Shown: piece after piece, positions 52,912-61,648 of the stretch
Numbering within the stretch: position 1 is the first letter of the stretch
Layout: each line of letters begins with the position of its first letter
Assembly: GCF_000474275.2 (NCBI RefSeq)
Contig: NZ_ATAE01000042.1
Span: 1 to 64,000, forward strand
From: Alkalihalophilus marmarensis DSM 21297
Lineage (GTDB): Bacteria; Bacillota; Bacilli; Bacillales; Bacillaceae_D
DNA length: 64,000 bases
Direction: 5' to 3'
The notes under the pieces: model-generated
What the model saw: only the letters and a program-made list of their open reading frames with translations
What the model was told of the DNA's origin: nothing
The model's database searches: none
Translations under genes and position numbers: made by a program

Positions 52912-54072
52912 TTATCTTGCATCATCCATACGGGCCAGCACATGACTGTGATCGACTTCAAAAATCAGGCGATCATCCTGTTGTTTGATGCTCTCTGTAT
53001 TTTCCGTATCCTTTGTCAGCTGTCTGAAAATCTTGCCGCGGTGATAGAAGCTGAGCGCTCCTTCCACCGGCTTCGGTTGCGCTTCGTAAATACGGAATGG
53101 AACGAGCTCGACTTCAGCTGTCCCATCTTCTTTTAGGTTGTACTGCGCAATAGCCGTATCACGTGTGCGCGTCCAGCCTTGGTCAAAGACGAAGTTTCCG
53201 ATTGAATACAAGATTAACGTGTCATTGTACACATCGACTGACTGCAGCACGTGCGGATAGTGCCCGATCACAATATCAGCACCGGCATCAGCGAAAGCTT
53301 TCATTAACGTTTCCTGACGTGTTGTCGGTGAGCTGTCATACTCCTGTCCGGCATGAACATGCACAACCACTAGATCAGCTTGGCTTCGTGCCTCGCGGAT
53401 TAACGGCAGCGCCTCGTTCGGGTCCGTTGTTAAGACAGCTGCTGCATTTGACGGCGCGACAACATCGGTTACCCCGACTGTTGCGACTTCAAGCCCGTTA
53501 TGTTTTGTATATGACACGCCTTGGGCCGCGTCATAATCCGTTGCGACTCCAACTGCTTCCACATCAGATTCATCGATTGCTTCTAATGTTTCTTTCGTTT
53601 GCGGCGAATCAATTTCAAATGAATGATTGTTTGCTAGATTGACGACAGAAAAGTCCGCGTCTTCTAGCGTTTTGATTGCCTCTTTATCAGCCACTAAGCT
53701 TGAAATCTCTTCTTCACTTAACGGCTTTGAGCTTTCTTCATCGAGTACTGGACTTGTTAAGTTCCCTGTCACATAGTCGGCTGCTTCAAAGTATGGCTTT
53801 GTGTAAGCAAACATATGATCATAGCCATGTCGTTCGGCTACTTTTTCAACATGCCGGCCAAACATAATGTCACCTACAAGCGAGGCCGTAAAGACTGAAT
53901 CGTCTTCTTTGGCCACAGTCGGCACATCAGCCTGGCGAATGAAGCTGGTACTCGCTAAAATGATAAAACATATGATGAATGCGATGATGGAGTGTTTTTT
54001 AGCATGTACTTTATGCTTCTTCGTGCTCATTAACACTTTTTCCAGGAAGGTCAGTTTACGTTTTTGACTCAT
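52912..54072 (-). CDS. pgsA: Poly-gamma-glutamate synthesis/export protein PgsA (CapA)
   Basis: 386 residues. Membrane anchor about 28-45, then a calcineurin-like fold of the CapA family: SLVGDIMFGRHVE, NLANNHSFE, VHVHAGQEYDSSP and GHYPHVLQ carry the expected metal ligands. Needed with PgsB and PgsC for polymer assembly and export. GGGAGGG lies about six bases before the ATG. Gene order pgsB-pgsC-pgsA is standard. No pgsE-like short gene is visible after it. Confidence 0.95.
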   Translation of the reverse strand: MSQKRKLTFLEKVLMSTKKHKVHAKKHSIIAFIICFIILASTSFIRQADVPTVAKEDDSVFTASLVGDIMFGRHVEKVAERHGYDHMFAYTKPYFEAADYVTGNLTSPVLDEESSKPLSEEEISSLVADKEAIKTLEDADFSVVNLANNHSFEIDSPQTKETLEAIDESDVEAVGVATDYDAAQGVSYTKHNGLEVATVGVTDVVAPSNAAAVLTTDPNEALPLIREARSQADLVVVHVHAGQEYDSSPTTRQETLMKAFADAGADIVIGHYPHVLQSVDVYNDTLILYSIGNFVFDQGWTRTRDTAIAQYNLKEDGTAEVELVPFRIYEAQPKPVEGALSFYHRGKIFRQLTKDTENTESIKQQDDRLIFEVDHSHVLARMDDAR

Positions 54073-54084
54073 ATTTATCCCTCC

Positions 54085-54534
54085 CTACAGTAAGTAAAAC
54101 AGCGAAATAATCGCAAATGTGATCCCGCTTAGTGCGAGTGTACTTAATACAGTCGGCGTCACACCTTGTTTTTGAATAGTGTTTGCAATTAATCCGGGCA
54201 CGATGACGCCGAGACCCCTAAATTCATGGATCTCAAAGGGCATGACCGGATAGAAGAAGTCGAAGACGAGTTTCAACACAATCCCCGTCGTAAGCATGGC
54301 CGCGAACTTTCTGCGGCCGTATAATATCGTTATTTTTGAAATTCCGTACACAACAATTAAGTACGTTAAAAAACTAATTGCAAAAATCATGATTAAAAAT
54401 ACTGGCTGGTCAAATACAAGCGCTAAATACCCAGGTACAATCAGCCCTGCCGGCATGATGCCGGTTTTCTCGGCATAGACCAAGCTCAGAACGACACCAA
54501 TTACGAGTGCCACATATAAATCAGTACCAAACAC
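54085..54534 (-). CDS. pgsC: Poly-gamma-glutamate synthesis membrane protein PgsC (CapC)
   Basis: 149 residues, four or five membrane segments, with conserved LVYAEKTGIMPAGLIVPGYLAL and RGLGVIVPGLIAN. Length is standard. It acts with PgsB in ATP-driven synthesis. It is 16 bp downstream of pgsB and 12 bp upstream of pgsA. Confidence 0.95.
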   Translation of the reverse strand: MFGTDLYVALVIGVVLSLVYAEKTGIMPAGLIVPGYLALVFDQPVFLIMIFAISFLTYLIVVYGISKITILYGRRKFAAMLTTGIVLKLVFDFFYPVMPFEIHEFRGLGVIVPGLIANTIQKQGVTPTVLSTLALSGITFAIISLFYLL

Positions 54535-54550
54535 CTTAGCTCCTCCTCGT

Positions 54551-55741
54551 CTAACTCGCTAATCTCTTCACTTTACATTGATTTAATTTCTCGATTAATG
54601 GCTCCGCTGCCCCGTGAATGTTGCCGACGCCATAGATCGTCGTCGATGCCATTACATCGTATAAGTAGTCGGCAATCTCATCAGTAGATGCTCCTTCGAA
54701 ATTAACAATCTCATTTGCTGGAATCAATCCATCTTCAAATGCATCAACAATCGGCGATACACTCTCTCCGATAACAACGAGCTTGTCCATCTCAATATGA
54801 GGCAGTACGTCCCGGGCAAACTGTTCAGTCCGTTCGACACGGTCCTCACGGCAATTCATAATAATAACCGGATGTTTTGTCGGATAGCCTAACAGCTCGA
54901 CACGCTTCCAAATATTTATTGTTGATGCCGCATCGTTTGCTGCGAATCCATTTACAAAATACGATGTCTGATTTGAATGGTCATCCATCGGAATAATCCG
55001 CATCGCACCAGGGTCTGGGTGGGCATTTAACATGCCGCGGAACGCTGTTTCTTCATCTATGCCAAGCGCTTCTGCAACAGCAAGAGCAAGTGAGGCATTT
55101 TCCGGGAACACCATATATTCAAACTGCTTTAAAAAAGCCTCTGAAATTCTTGAGTTGTCTGCGACGATGACTTTCGTATTACGTTTTTTCGCAATCTCCT
55201 TATAGTAGTCCGTGTACGGGCTCTCCGTAATAATGAGATGTCCGTTATAAGGAATCGTTGCAACAAAGGCTTGCGCCACTTCGTCTAGTGTCGGTCCCAT
55301 CACATCCATGTGATCTTCAAGCACATTAACAATGACACCGATGTTTGCTTGTACCATTTCTTCTTGGAACGTGATCTGATAGTCCGGGTTAACGGCCATA
55401 CATTCACTAACAAGAACTTCGGCATCAAGATCTGCTGCTTCTTTTACTACGATCCGCTGCTCGCGGATATTCGGCCCCTCAAGACGACGCTTGATCGGCT
55501 TCTCTTCTTTCTTGTTCCAGTAAATCATTCGTGCTGATGTACCGGTTGTCTTGCCAATTGTTCTTTTGCCCGTCTCTGTGATCACTCCTGTTACTAGGCG
55601 CGTGACGGTTGATTTTCCTCTGATTCCATTAATGTTGACGCGTACGGGAATGGAGTCGATGTTTCGTTTGTGAATAATCTTCTCTCTAATTCCAAGCACC
55701 AAAATAAAAATGACAAAAATGGAGATCGGTATAAAAGCCAT
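54551..55741 (-). CDS. pgsB: Poly-gamma-glutamate synthase PgsB (CapB)
   Basis: 396 residues, Mur-ligase-like amide ligase. N-terminal membrane segment about 3-18, ATP loop NGIRGKSTV (about 38-46), VNVLEDHMDVMGPT and NCREDRVERTEQF conserved. It joins glutamate through gamma-carboxyl links. ATG at 55739-55741 has AAAGAGG about seven bases upstream, and length agrees with the family (393 in B. subtilis). The frame is open for 96 further codons, but that stretch has no site and odd composition. First gene of the operon. Confidence 0.95.
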   Translation of the reverse strand: MAFIPISIFVIFILVLGIREKIIHKRNIDSIPVRVNINGIRGKSTVTRLVTGVITETGKRTIGKTTGTSARMIYWNKKEEKPIKRRLEGPNIREQRIVVKEAADLDAEVLVSECMAVNPDYQITFQEEMVQANIGVIVNVLEDHMDVMGPTLDEVAQAFVATIPYNGHLIITESPYTDYYKEIAKKRNTKVIVADNSRISEAFLKQFEYMVFPENASLALAVAEALGIDEETAFRGMLNAHPDPGAMRIIPMDDHSNQTSYFVNGFAANDAASTINIWKRVELLGYPTKHPVIIMNCREDRVERTEQFARDVLPHIEMDKLVVIGESVSPIVDAFEDGLIPANEIVNFEGASTDEIADYLYDVMASTTIYGVGNIHGAAEPLIEKLNQCKVKRLAS

Positions 55742-56254
55742 TTCATATACCTCTTTTCTGTTTTTTTTAACCATCGCAGGACATTTAGTGGTGCAATAGG
55801 CACCGCGTCCCCGAAAGCTCACAAATTTGAAATATTCATGAACAATGGCTTGCCATAGCACATTATAATCAAACGACTGCCCTTTTGGCTGTCCGTCCAT
55901 CGAGCTGAATAAAAGTAGAACATCCGGCTTATAAATCAGGCTGTCACTTTCGTACATTAAAGCGATATATGAGAAGATGGTTACATATTTACTTAGCGAG
56001 TTAGTAGGACATAGATACCCTTTCCACATTAAAGACTGTAGGTATGCGGTTTATTCGCGGTCAAGTCAGATTTGTTGACATTTTTTCATATTCACGTACT
56101 ATGCGACCAATGCGGGACCTATCATTTTTGAGATTGGGAGAATGTGGAGAATTAAGGCGGATTCGATAAGGATGGAATGGTTGTTTTCCAAAATATTACT
56201 GTTCATTTAGGTGTAAGCGGGGCATTTGGAGGAGGGAGCTGGTGTGGATGGCAG
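55742..56254. other. Intergenic region upstream of pgsB before repeat elements R7 and R8
   Basis: About 510 bp with no ORF I can support. The open frame continuing from pgsB and the short plus-strand frames look like chance. The pgs promoter should lie here but I could not place it with confidence. A stretch at about 56180-56220 (GTTGTTTTCCAAAATATTAC) looks like another decayed element head. Confidence 0.45.
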
Positions 56255-56388
56255 GTTAATTTCCAGTATTTTGCTGCATTTGTTCGAATTAAGTGGAATG
56301 TTGTTCGAATTAATGGTGGGTTTGTTCAAATTATCGGGATCCTTATTCGAATAATTGGGATTGTTGGTCGAATTATGGCTTGAGCAGA
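56255..56388 (+). repeat. Intergenic modular repeat element R7 (TTTGTTCGAATTA flavour)
   Basis: Head GGTTAATTTCCAGTATTTTG then CTGCA (56255-56279). Units start at 56280, 56302, 56322, 56344 and 56365. They begin TTTGTTCGAATTA, TTGTTCGAATTA, TTTGTTCAAATTA, TTATTCGAATAA and TTGGTCGAATTA, spaced 20-22 bp. Followed at once by R8. Confidence 0.82.
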
Positions 56389-56393
56389 TGACT

Positions 56394-56500
56394 TTTTCCA
56401 ATATATTGCTGCATTTGCTAAAATGATTTGGATTTTCGCTGGATAAATGGCTGATTTGCTAGAATGACTCCTCCATTTGCTAAGATAATCTCCTACAATG
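56394..56500 (+). repeat. Intergenic modular repeat element R8 (TTTGCTAAAAT flavour)
   Basis: Head TTTTTCCAATATATTGCTGC then A (56394-56414). Units start at 56415, 56435, 56456 and 56477. They begin TTTGCTAAAAT, TTTCGCTGGAT, TTTGCTAGAAT and TTTGCTAAGAT, spaced 20-22 bp. It ends just before the amylase terminator. Confidence 0.82.
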
Positions 56501-56512
56501 CTGAAACCCAAC

Positions 56513-56540
56513 AAAAAAAGTGCGCCGCAGCGCACTTTTT
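56513..56540 (-). terminator. Terminator of the amylase gene
   Basis: AAGTGCGC (56519-56526) pairs with GCGCACTT (56531-56538), with T-runs on both strands. Confidence 0.88.
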
Positions 56541-56541
56541 C

Positions 56542-59217
56542 TTATTTTTGACCTCGCTTATCACTCGGATGGAGCACCCTTACTTGCTCTGGCTCCGCCG
56601 GATCAAAGACAAATTCAAATTTTCCGCCTCGATCTGGCGTAAATGTTAACTCACCTGTAGATTCTCTTCCGTTTATCACATATTCAAACGTCACAGTCTG
56701 CTTATTTTTCAAGTGAATGCCTTCTGAGCGCCATACACCCGCTGCCTCGTCGTAAGTTAAGGCGATATCCTCGTCATGTACGCCACGCAGCGCGACATGC
56801 TCAATCACCTCTTCTTCCTCAACCACTTGATAGACAGCAAATGAACTTGCTCCGACAGTCAGCTCATCGCCCGTCACTCTTTCACCTGTCAATAGATTCT
56901 CTAATTCAAGTTCTTCATCTAATGCAAGCACAGCTTCTGCTCCTTTATTGACAGCAACAATCAAACGCTCGTCCTCATTGCTGCGCTCAAATAGAAGAGC
57001 ATCGCGTGTTGCAGCATGCGCATGGAAATCACCTGTGCGAAGGGCTGAGTGGTCCTGGCGGAGCTCGATGATGTCTTGGTAATGACTGAGCAGTTCCTGG
57101 TCCTGTTTTTCTTCATCCCAAATCATGAACTCGCGGTACCAGCGGTCTTTCCAGTCATTAAATTCATTATGGTTCGCACTTTGCGAGACGCCGACTTCCG
57201 TTCCGTAGTAAATAACAGGTGAGCCTGGCAGCATAAATTGCGTAAATGATGCCAGCTTCAGCTTGTCTGTGTTATTGCCTGCTTCATATAAGAAGCGCGG
57301 TAAGTCATGATTATCTAGGAATGTCGTCATAATGTATTCCGGGTGATACACGGCTTCATTTTCCTCAACATAGTTCACAACAGACTGCATCGACCCGTCA
57401 AAAGCAAATGTTCCTTTAAACGTGTCATGGAAGCCGAAGTCCAGCGCGCCGTCAAGTTTTCCAGCATAACTCGAAATTTTCTCGCGGCTGTCCCATACCT
57501 CGCCAAAAACATACATGTCAGGATCAATCGATTTCACTTTATCGCGGAAATCGACCCAGAAGCTGTAGCTCGGACCTTTGGCATAATCCAGGCGCAAGCC
57601 GTCAAATTCAAGCTCTTCTAACCAAAATGGAACGACCTCATTTAACATATAATCACGTGCTTCCGGATGGTCGTTATTAAATTGCGGCAGCTCTTCAATC
57701 CCGTAAAATGTCTCATAAGTGCCGTCCTCATAGAACGTATACCAATCGTAATACGGGCTGTCTTCCCCATTTTCAAGCGCGTCTTGGAAAAATGGATGCT
57801 CGCTTGATGTGTGATTCGGGACAAAATCATAGATTACTTTCATATCACGATCATGCGCTTCATCAATTAATTCTTTTAGCACATCAAGAGTGCCGAAGTT
57901 CGGATCAACGCCCATAAAGTCTGTTGGGTGATAGCCATGAGAATACGGACCTTCAAATACCGGCGACAGCCAAATCGTATCCACACCAAGCTCTTCGATG
58001 TAATCAAGCTTTGCAAGCACACCTTCAAGGTCGCCGCCCATCCAGTCTTTTAATGCTTCTTCTAGCGGCAAGTCAGGATTTACCCCAAAATTATTATCTG
58101 GATTGCCATCAAAAAATCGATCGACAAAAATATGATAAATGACTGCATCTTTTGCCCAGTCTGGTGAGCTGTAGTTCTCAACATAGTAGGCAAACTCGGT
58201 TGCTTCCACGCTTGTTAAGCTGTTTGTATCGGCAAATTGAGATCCAACGCCCTCAGCTGCCCACACATCGACAACATATTTCACCGGTGTGCCGTCTGCT
58301 TGCTGAGGGATTAATCCTTTTAACGTGGTACGCTGCAAGTTATCGTCTGGATTTGTTTCGACTACCTCTAATGGAGAGAACTCGCCAGAACTTGCTTCCC
58401 CGCGCGCGCCAGCTGGAGTGCTTCCGTCTGTTGTAAAGTAGATTCCGCCCTCATCAATCGGGCCGTAATGCTCCACCTCTACTGTAATCTCAACATCATC
58501 ATTTGGCGATGGGATGAACGGGTTGTGGTTAAAATTATGCGAGACATTTTTAGCCACAGGGAGGCCTGTCCATTCTGTTACCGTGTCGGATACAACCGTT
58601 CCTTCTTCCGTAAACGTTGCGGTGCGGTTGGCATCAATAACTTCACGATACTTCGAATCTCCTAGCCCGTAGCGGTATTCGATCTCCTCGCCTGCATGGC
58701 CGTTTAACGTAACAGTGAACGCCTTACCTTCCCGCTCTAGCGGTGTCACGCTGTAATTGAAGCTGTTATTGCTCGTTGCGACTGTTGGTACGGCCCAATC
58801 GGGTGTATCTTCCGGCACCGTTAATTGAAGCGTAATCGATCCGTCGTACTCTGTTGCTGGCCGTACATCAACTTTACGTTGATTGCTCGGGTCAAAATAA
58901 AATTCATATTCGCCTGTCTGCGGCACCTGGAATCGTAAATTGTCACCAGGGAGCCACTCGTTATCCATGACAAATTTATACTCAAACTGAATTCCGCCGG
59001 AAAGTGTGACAGGTTCACTCTTCCATAAGCCTTCGGACTCATCAAATGTGAGTGGGTTGTTCTCTCCGTCCCAGCGCAGCGGTGATTCCCCGCGCAGAAC
59101 GACTTTATCGTATACTTGGTCGCCTGCAGCCTCCGCTTTGTTCGTTTGTGCAAACGGTTGCACAAACAGAGATAATAAAAGGCTTACTATCATGATTAAG
59201 ACTAAACTCTTTTTCAT
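56542..59217 (-). CDS. Secreted GH13 alpha-amylase/neopullulanase-like multidomain enzyme
   Basis: 891 residues. Signal peptide about 1-31, an N-terminal starch-binding-like beta domain (about 35-125), further beta domains (130-340), then a GH13 catalytic barrel from about 355. VIYDFVPNHTSSEHP (region I), GLRLDYAKG (region II, catalytic Asp), FGEVWDS (region III, catalytic Glu) and FLDNHD (region IV, catalytic Asp) are all present. A second beta domain like the first ends the protein. The ATG at 59215-59217 has AGGAG six bases upstream. A cre site at the promoter fits sugar repression. Closest types are cyclomaltodextrinase, neopullulanase or amylase; exact activity is not set. Confidence 0.92.
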   Translation of the reverse strand: MKKSLVLIMIVSLLLSLFVQPFAQTNKAEAAGDQVYDKVVLRGESPLRWDGENNPLTFDESEGLWKSEPVTLSGGIQFEYKFVMDNEWLPGDNLRFQVPQTGEYEFYFDPSNQRKVDVRPATEYDGSITLQLTVPEDTPDWAVPTVATSNNSFNYSVTPLEREGKAFTVTLNGHAGEEIEYRYGLGDSKYREVIDANRTATFTEEGTVVSDTVTEWTGLPVAKNVSHNFNHNPFIPSPNDDVEITVEVEHYGPIDEGGIYFTTDGSTPAGARGEASSGEFSPLEVVETNPDDNLQRTTLKGLIPQQADGTPVKYVVDVWAAEGVGSQFADTNSLTSVEATEFAYYVENYSSPDWAKDAVIYHIFVDRFFDGNPDNNFGVNPDLPLEEALKDWMGGDLEGVLAKLDYIEELGVDTIWLSPVFEGPYSHGYHPTDFMGVDPNFGTLDVLKELIDEAHDRDMKVIYDFVPNHTSSEHPFFQDALENGEDSPYYDWYTFYEDGTYETFYGIEELPQFNNDHPEARDYMLNEVVPFWLEELEFDGLRLDYAKGPSYSFWVDFRDKVKSIDPDMYVFGEVWDSREKISSYAGKLDGALDFGFHDTFKGTFAFDGSMQSVVNYVEENEAVYHPEYIMTTFLDNHDLPRFLYEAGNNTDKLKLASFTQFMLPGSPVIYYGTEVGVSQSANHNEFNDWKDRWYREFMIWDEEKQDQELLSHYQDIIELRQDHSALRTGDFHAHAATRDALLFERSNEDERLIVAVNKGAEAVLALDEELELENLLTGERVTGDELTVGASSFAVYQVVEEEEVIEHVALRGVHDEDIALTYDEAAGVWRSEGIHLKNKQTVTFEYVINGRESTGELTFTPDRGGKFEFVFDPAEPEQVRVLHPSDKRGQK

Positions 59218-59253
59218 CTTATTCTCCTCTCTTTTTTCGGGTTTTAGCACAAT

Positions 59254-59304
59254 TGAAAACGCTTACTAGTTTTCATTGTAGTATGGTCCTATTCATTTAT
59301 GCAA
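59254..59304 (-). promoter_or_regulatory. Amylase promoter with cre site
   Basis: On the minus strand TTGCAT (59304-59299), an 18-base spacer and TACAAT (59280-59275). TGAAAACGCTTACT (59254-59267) matches the CcpA cre consensus TGWAANCGNTNWCA at 13 of 14 positions and lies at about the transcription start. Confidence 0.75.
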
Positions 59305-59405
59305 TAATTTTCTGAAAAATAGGCAATCGGTTGCACAAGAGGGGAGAAGGAGTTGTCGAAGGATAGGAGCGGAATAGGTCTTTTTTATTTATAGAAGAGG
59401 AAACA

Positions 59406-60107
59406 CTACTCGCCGTAGAGCTTCCCCTCCATTTCCGCGCGAACAAAACAGAGCCTACTTTCTTCGCTTTCTTTTAACAAGCCTTCTTTACGGAGCTTGG
59501 TTAACGTACGATTGACCGTTTCCCTCGTCGTGCCAATCATTTTGGCTAGCTGCTGGTTGGTGTACTCAGACTTGATTACTGTTGCACCGTTTTCTGCTGT
59601 CTCACCGTTTGTTTCTCCGAGGCGAATAATCAATTTAATAATTTGCTCGTATGTATTGTTGACGATTTGCGCTTCAAGACGGTCTTGCAAGTCAACGATC
59701 TTCTCTCCTAGTACATGAAACACTTGGATACACAGCTCTGGATTTTTGCGGAGAATGTCTTCAAAATCATTTATCGGAATAACAACGAGCTGGGCATGAT
59801 CAACCACCTGTGCATAGGCCGGATAGCCGCCTTTTCTAAAGAACCCGACATGAGGAAACATCTCGCCTTCTCGTAAAATCGCCACAATCTGCTCACGGCC
59901 GCGGTTATCGGCCTTATATATTTTGATGCGGCCGCTGTAAATGAAATACACATTTTCAATCGGCTCATCCTGCATAAAAATATGGCTGCCCCGCCCCCAC
60001 TCACGATATATTGATATATTAACAATCTGATCGAGCGCCGTATCGTCGAGTCGTTTAAACAGCGGAAAATGAGTTAATAACTCTTTAATCGTATCCGTAT
60101 TTAGCAT
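59406..60107 (-). CDS. Crp/Fnr-family transcriptional regulator
   Basis: 233 residues. Cyclic-nucleotide-binding-like fold about 10-125 (GRGSHIFMQDEP, YFIYSGRIKIYKADN), then a long helix and a Crp HTH (about 170-225: TNQQLAKMIGTTRETVNRTLTKL, in part). Only two Cys are present, not in an FeS pattern, so it may sense NO or oxygen by another route. ATG 60105-60107 has AAAGGAGGG about six bases upstream. It is divergent from flavohaemoglobin, with a TGTGA-N6-TCACA box between them. Confidence 0.88.
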   Translation of the reverse strand: MLNTDTIKELLTHFPLFKRLDDTALDQIVNISIYREWGRGSHIFMQDEPIENVYFIYSGRIKIYKADNRGREQIVAILREGEMFPHVGFFRKGGYPAYAQVVDHAQLVVIPINDFEDILRKNPELCIQVFHVLGEKIVDLQDRLEAQIVNNTYEQIIKLIIRLGETNGETAENGATVIKSEYTNQQLAKMIGTTRETVNRTLTKLRKEGLLKESEESRLCFVRAEMEGKLYGE

Positions 60108-60156
60108 GGAGTACCCTCCTTTCACCTGTTAGATTTCACCAGTTAGTCACATCTAT

Positions 60157-60199
60157 TGTGATGTATATCACACCCTTGCCAACTGCTGCGAGCTATACT
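60157..60199 (+). promoter_or_regulatory. FNR/CRP-type box and hmp promoter
   Basis: Exact palindromic TGTGA-TGTATA-TCACA at 60157-60172, then TATACT at 60194-60199. The predicted start near 60206 puts the box centre at about -41.5, the class II activator position. Confidence 0.82.
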
Positions 60200-60240
60200 C
60201 ATAAGTGTAGAAAACAGAAGATGAGAAGGGGCGAGTGCAT

Positions 60241-61464
60241 ATGTTATCTAAAGAAACTATTTCTATTATAAAGTCTACGGTTCCTGTATTGGAAGTCCAC
60301 GGAACAAAGATTACGACTCGTTTTTACCAAATGTTATTCGAGCGTCACCCTGAACTATTAAATATTTTTAATCATGCGAATCAAAAACAAGGACGCCAGC
60401 AAACAGCATTGGCAAACTCAGTGTATGCGGCAGCTGTTCATATCGACCGCTTAGAAGAGATCATTCCGGTTGTAAAACAAATCGGACATAAGCATAGAAG
60501 TCTTGGCGTGAAGGCTGAGCATTATCCAATTGTCGGTGAAACATTGCTAGATGCGATGGTAGATGTGTTAGGCGATGCGGCTACTGATGAAATCCTCGCT
60601 GCATGGGGCGAGGCGTATGGCGTGATTGCTAATGCCTTTATCGGTGTGGAAAAAGAAATGTATGAGGAAGCTGAAAATCAAGATGGCGGCTGGGCTGATT
60701 TCCGTGAATTTGTCGTCGCTAAAAAAGTAGTCGAGAGCGATGTGATTACCTCCTTCTACTTACAGCCATATGACGGCGGTAAGATTGCTGAATTTAAAGC
60801 CGGACAGTATGTGACGATTAAAGTGAAGCCTGAGGAAAGCGAGTATACTCATCTTCGTCAATACAGCTTATCTGATGCTTCCGGAAAAGATTATTACCGA
60901 ATCAGCGTGAAGCATGAAAATGATGGCGTCGTATCAAGCTATTTGCATGAAAAAGTGGTTGAAGGCGATAAAGTAGAGCTGACAGCACCAGCCGGAGATT
61001 TCGTTTTAAATACAGATTCTGATAAGCCAGTGGTTCTAATTGGCGGCGGGGTCGGCGTGACGCCAATGATGAGCATGCTCAACACATTGGTTGAAGCACA
61101 GCCAGAGCGTGAAGTGATCTTCATCCACGCAGCTGAAAACGGTGCGTTGCAAGCATTTGGTGAGCATGTGGAAGAGCTGGCCGGAGCTAATAGACAGGTT
61201 AAGAATTATGTTGTCTATGCAAACCCGACAGAGGCCGACGTTGAGCGCGGCGCGTTTGATCTTAAAGGCTTGATTGATTTAAAATGGCTCAAAGCTGCAG
61301 CAGGTGATGTGGCGGCTGAGGCTGACTTCTACTTCTGCGGACCGGTTCCGTTTATGAGAGTAATGAAGCAGTATTTAGCTGAAATGGGCGTGAGTGACGA
61401 GCACGTACATTATGAGTTCTTTGGACCGGCGGCGAGTTTGGAAGCGGCGGTTGAGGCGAAGTAG
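60241..61464 (+). CDS. hmp: Flavohaemoglobin, nitric oxide dioxygenase
   Basis: 407 residues. N-terminal globin (about 1-140; proximal His in GHKHRSLGV, Tyr in FYQMLF), FAD domain (about 150-260; RQYSLSDAS) and NAD domain (about 260-400; GGGVGVTPMMSML, YFCGPVPFM). It detoxifies NO to nitrate using oxygen and NAD(P)H. The start MLSKETISIIKS matches family N-termini. The ATG at 60241 has AAGGGG about nine bases upstream; the GTG two codons before is less likely. Control by the divergent Crp/Fnr protein is inferred from the -41.5 box. Confidence 0.94.
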   Translation: MLSKETISIIKSTVPVLEVHGTKITTRFYQMLFERHPELLNIFNHANQKQGRQQTALANSVYAAAVHIDRLEEIIPVVKQIGHKHRSLGVKAEHYPIVGETLLDAMVDVLGDAATDEILAAWGEAYGVIANAFIGVEKEMYEEAENQDGGWADFREFVVAKKVVESDVITSFYLQPYDGGKIAEFKAGQYVTIKVKPEESEYTHLRQYSLSDASGKDYYRISVKHENDGVVSSYLHEKVVEGDKVELTAPAGDFVLNTDSDKPVVLIGGGVGVTPMMSMLNTLVEAQPEREVIFIHAAENGALQAFGEHVEELAGANRQVKNYVVYANPTEADVERGAFDLKGLIDLKWLKAAAGDVAAEADFYFCGPVPFMRVMKQYLAEMGVSDEHVHYEFFGPAASLEAAVEAK

Positions 61465-61486
61465 GGAAGGAAGCACGCAATAGAGT

Positions 61487-61610
61487 GGTTATTTCCATAT
61501 TATTGAATCGCTTATGCGATAAAAAGAGGAATTCGTTTATAAATTTGAAAATTTGTTTATAAATGAACCTGATTTGTTCAAAAATATATCAATTCGTTTA
61601 TATCTACTTA
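61487..61610 (+). repeat. Intergenic modular repeat element R9 (TTCGTTTATAA flavour)
   Basis: Head GGTTATTTCCATATTATTGA then ATCG (61487-61510). Units start at 61511, 61532, 61553, 61573 and 61593. They begin CTTATGCGATAA, TTCGTTTATAAAT, TTGTTTATAAAT, TTTGTTCAAAAA and TTCGTTTATAT, 20 or 21 bp each. One unit is of the other flavour. It follows the hmp stop codon. Confidence 0.8.
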
Positions 61611-61613
61611 AAG

Positions 61614-61648
61614 AAAGGTACCGACACTAGTCGATACCTTTCTTTTTT
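61614..61648. terminator. Bidirectional terminator between hmp and NERD genes
   Basis: AAAGGTACCGA (61614-61624) pairs with TCGATACCTTT (61631-61641) with one mismatch, followed by C and TTTTTT on the plus strand. It overlaps the 3' end of the NERD gene. Confidence 0.75.

Noticed and set aside
55744-56029. 96-codon upstream extension of pgsB
   Set aside because: No start signal, unusual composition, and family length fits the ATG at 55741.
56177-56383. Plus-strand 68-residue ORF upstream of pgsB
   Set aside because: It is the translation of repeat element R7; no ribosome binding site or conservation evidence.
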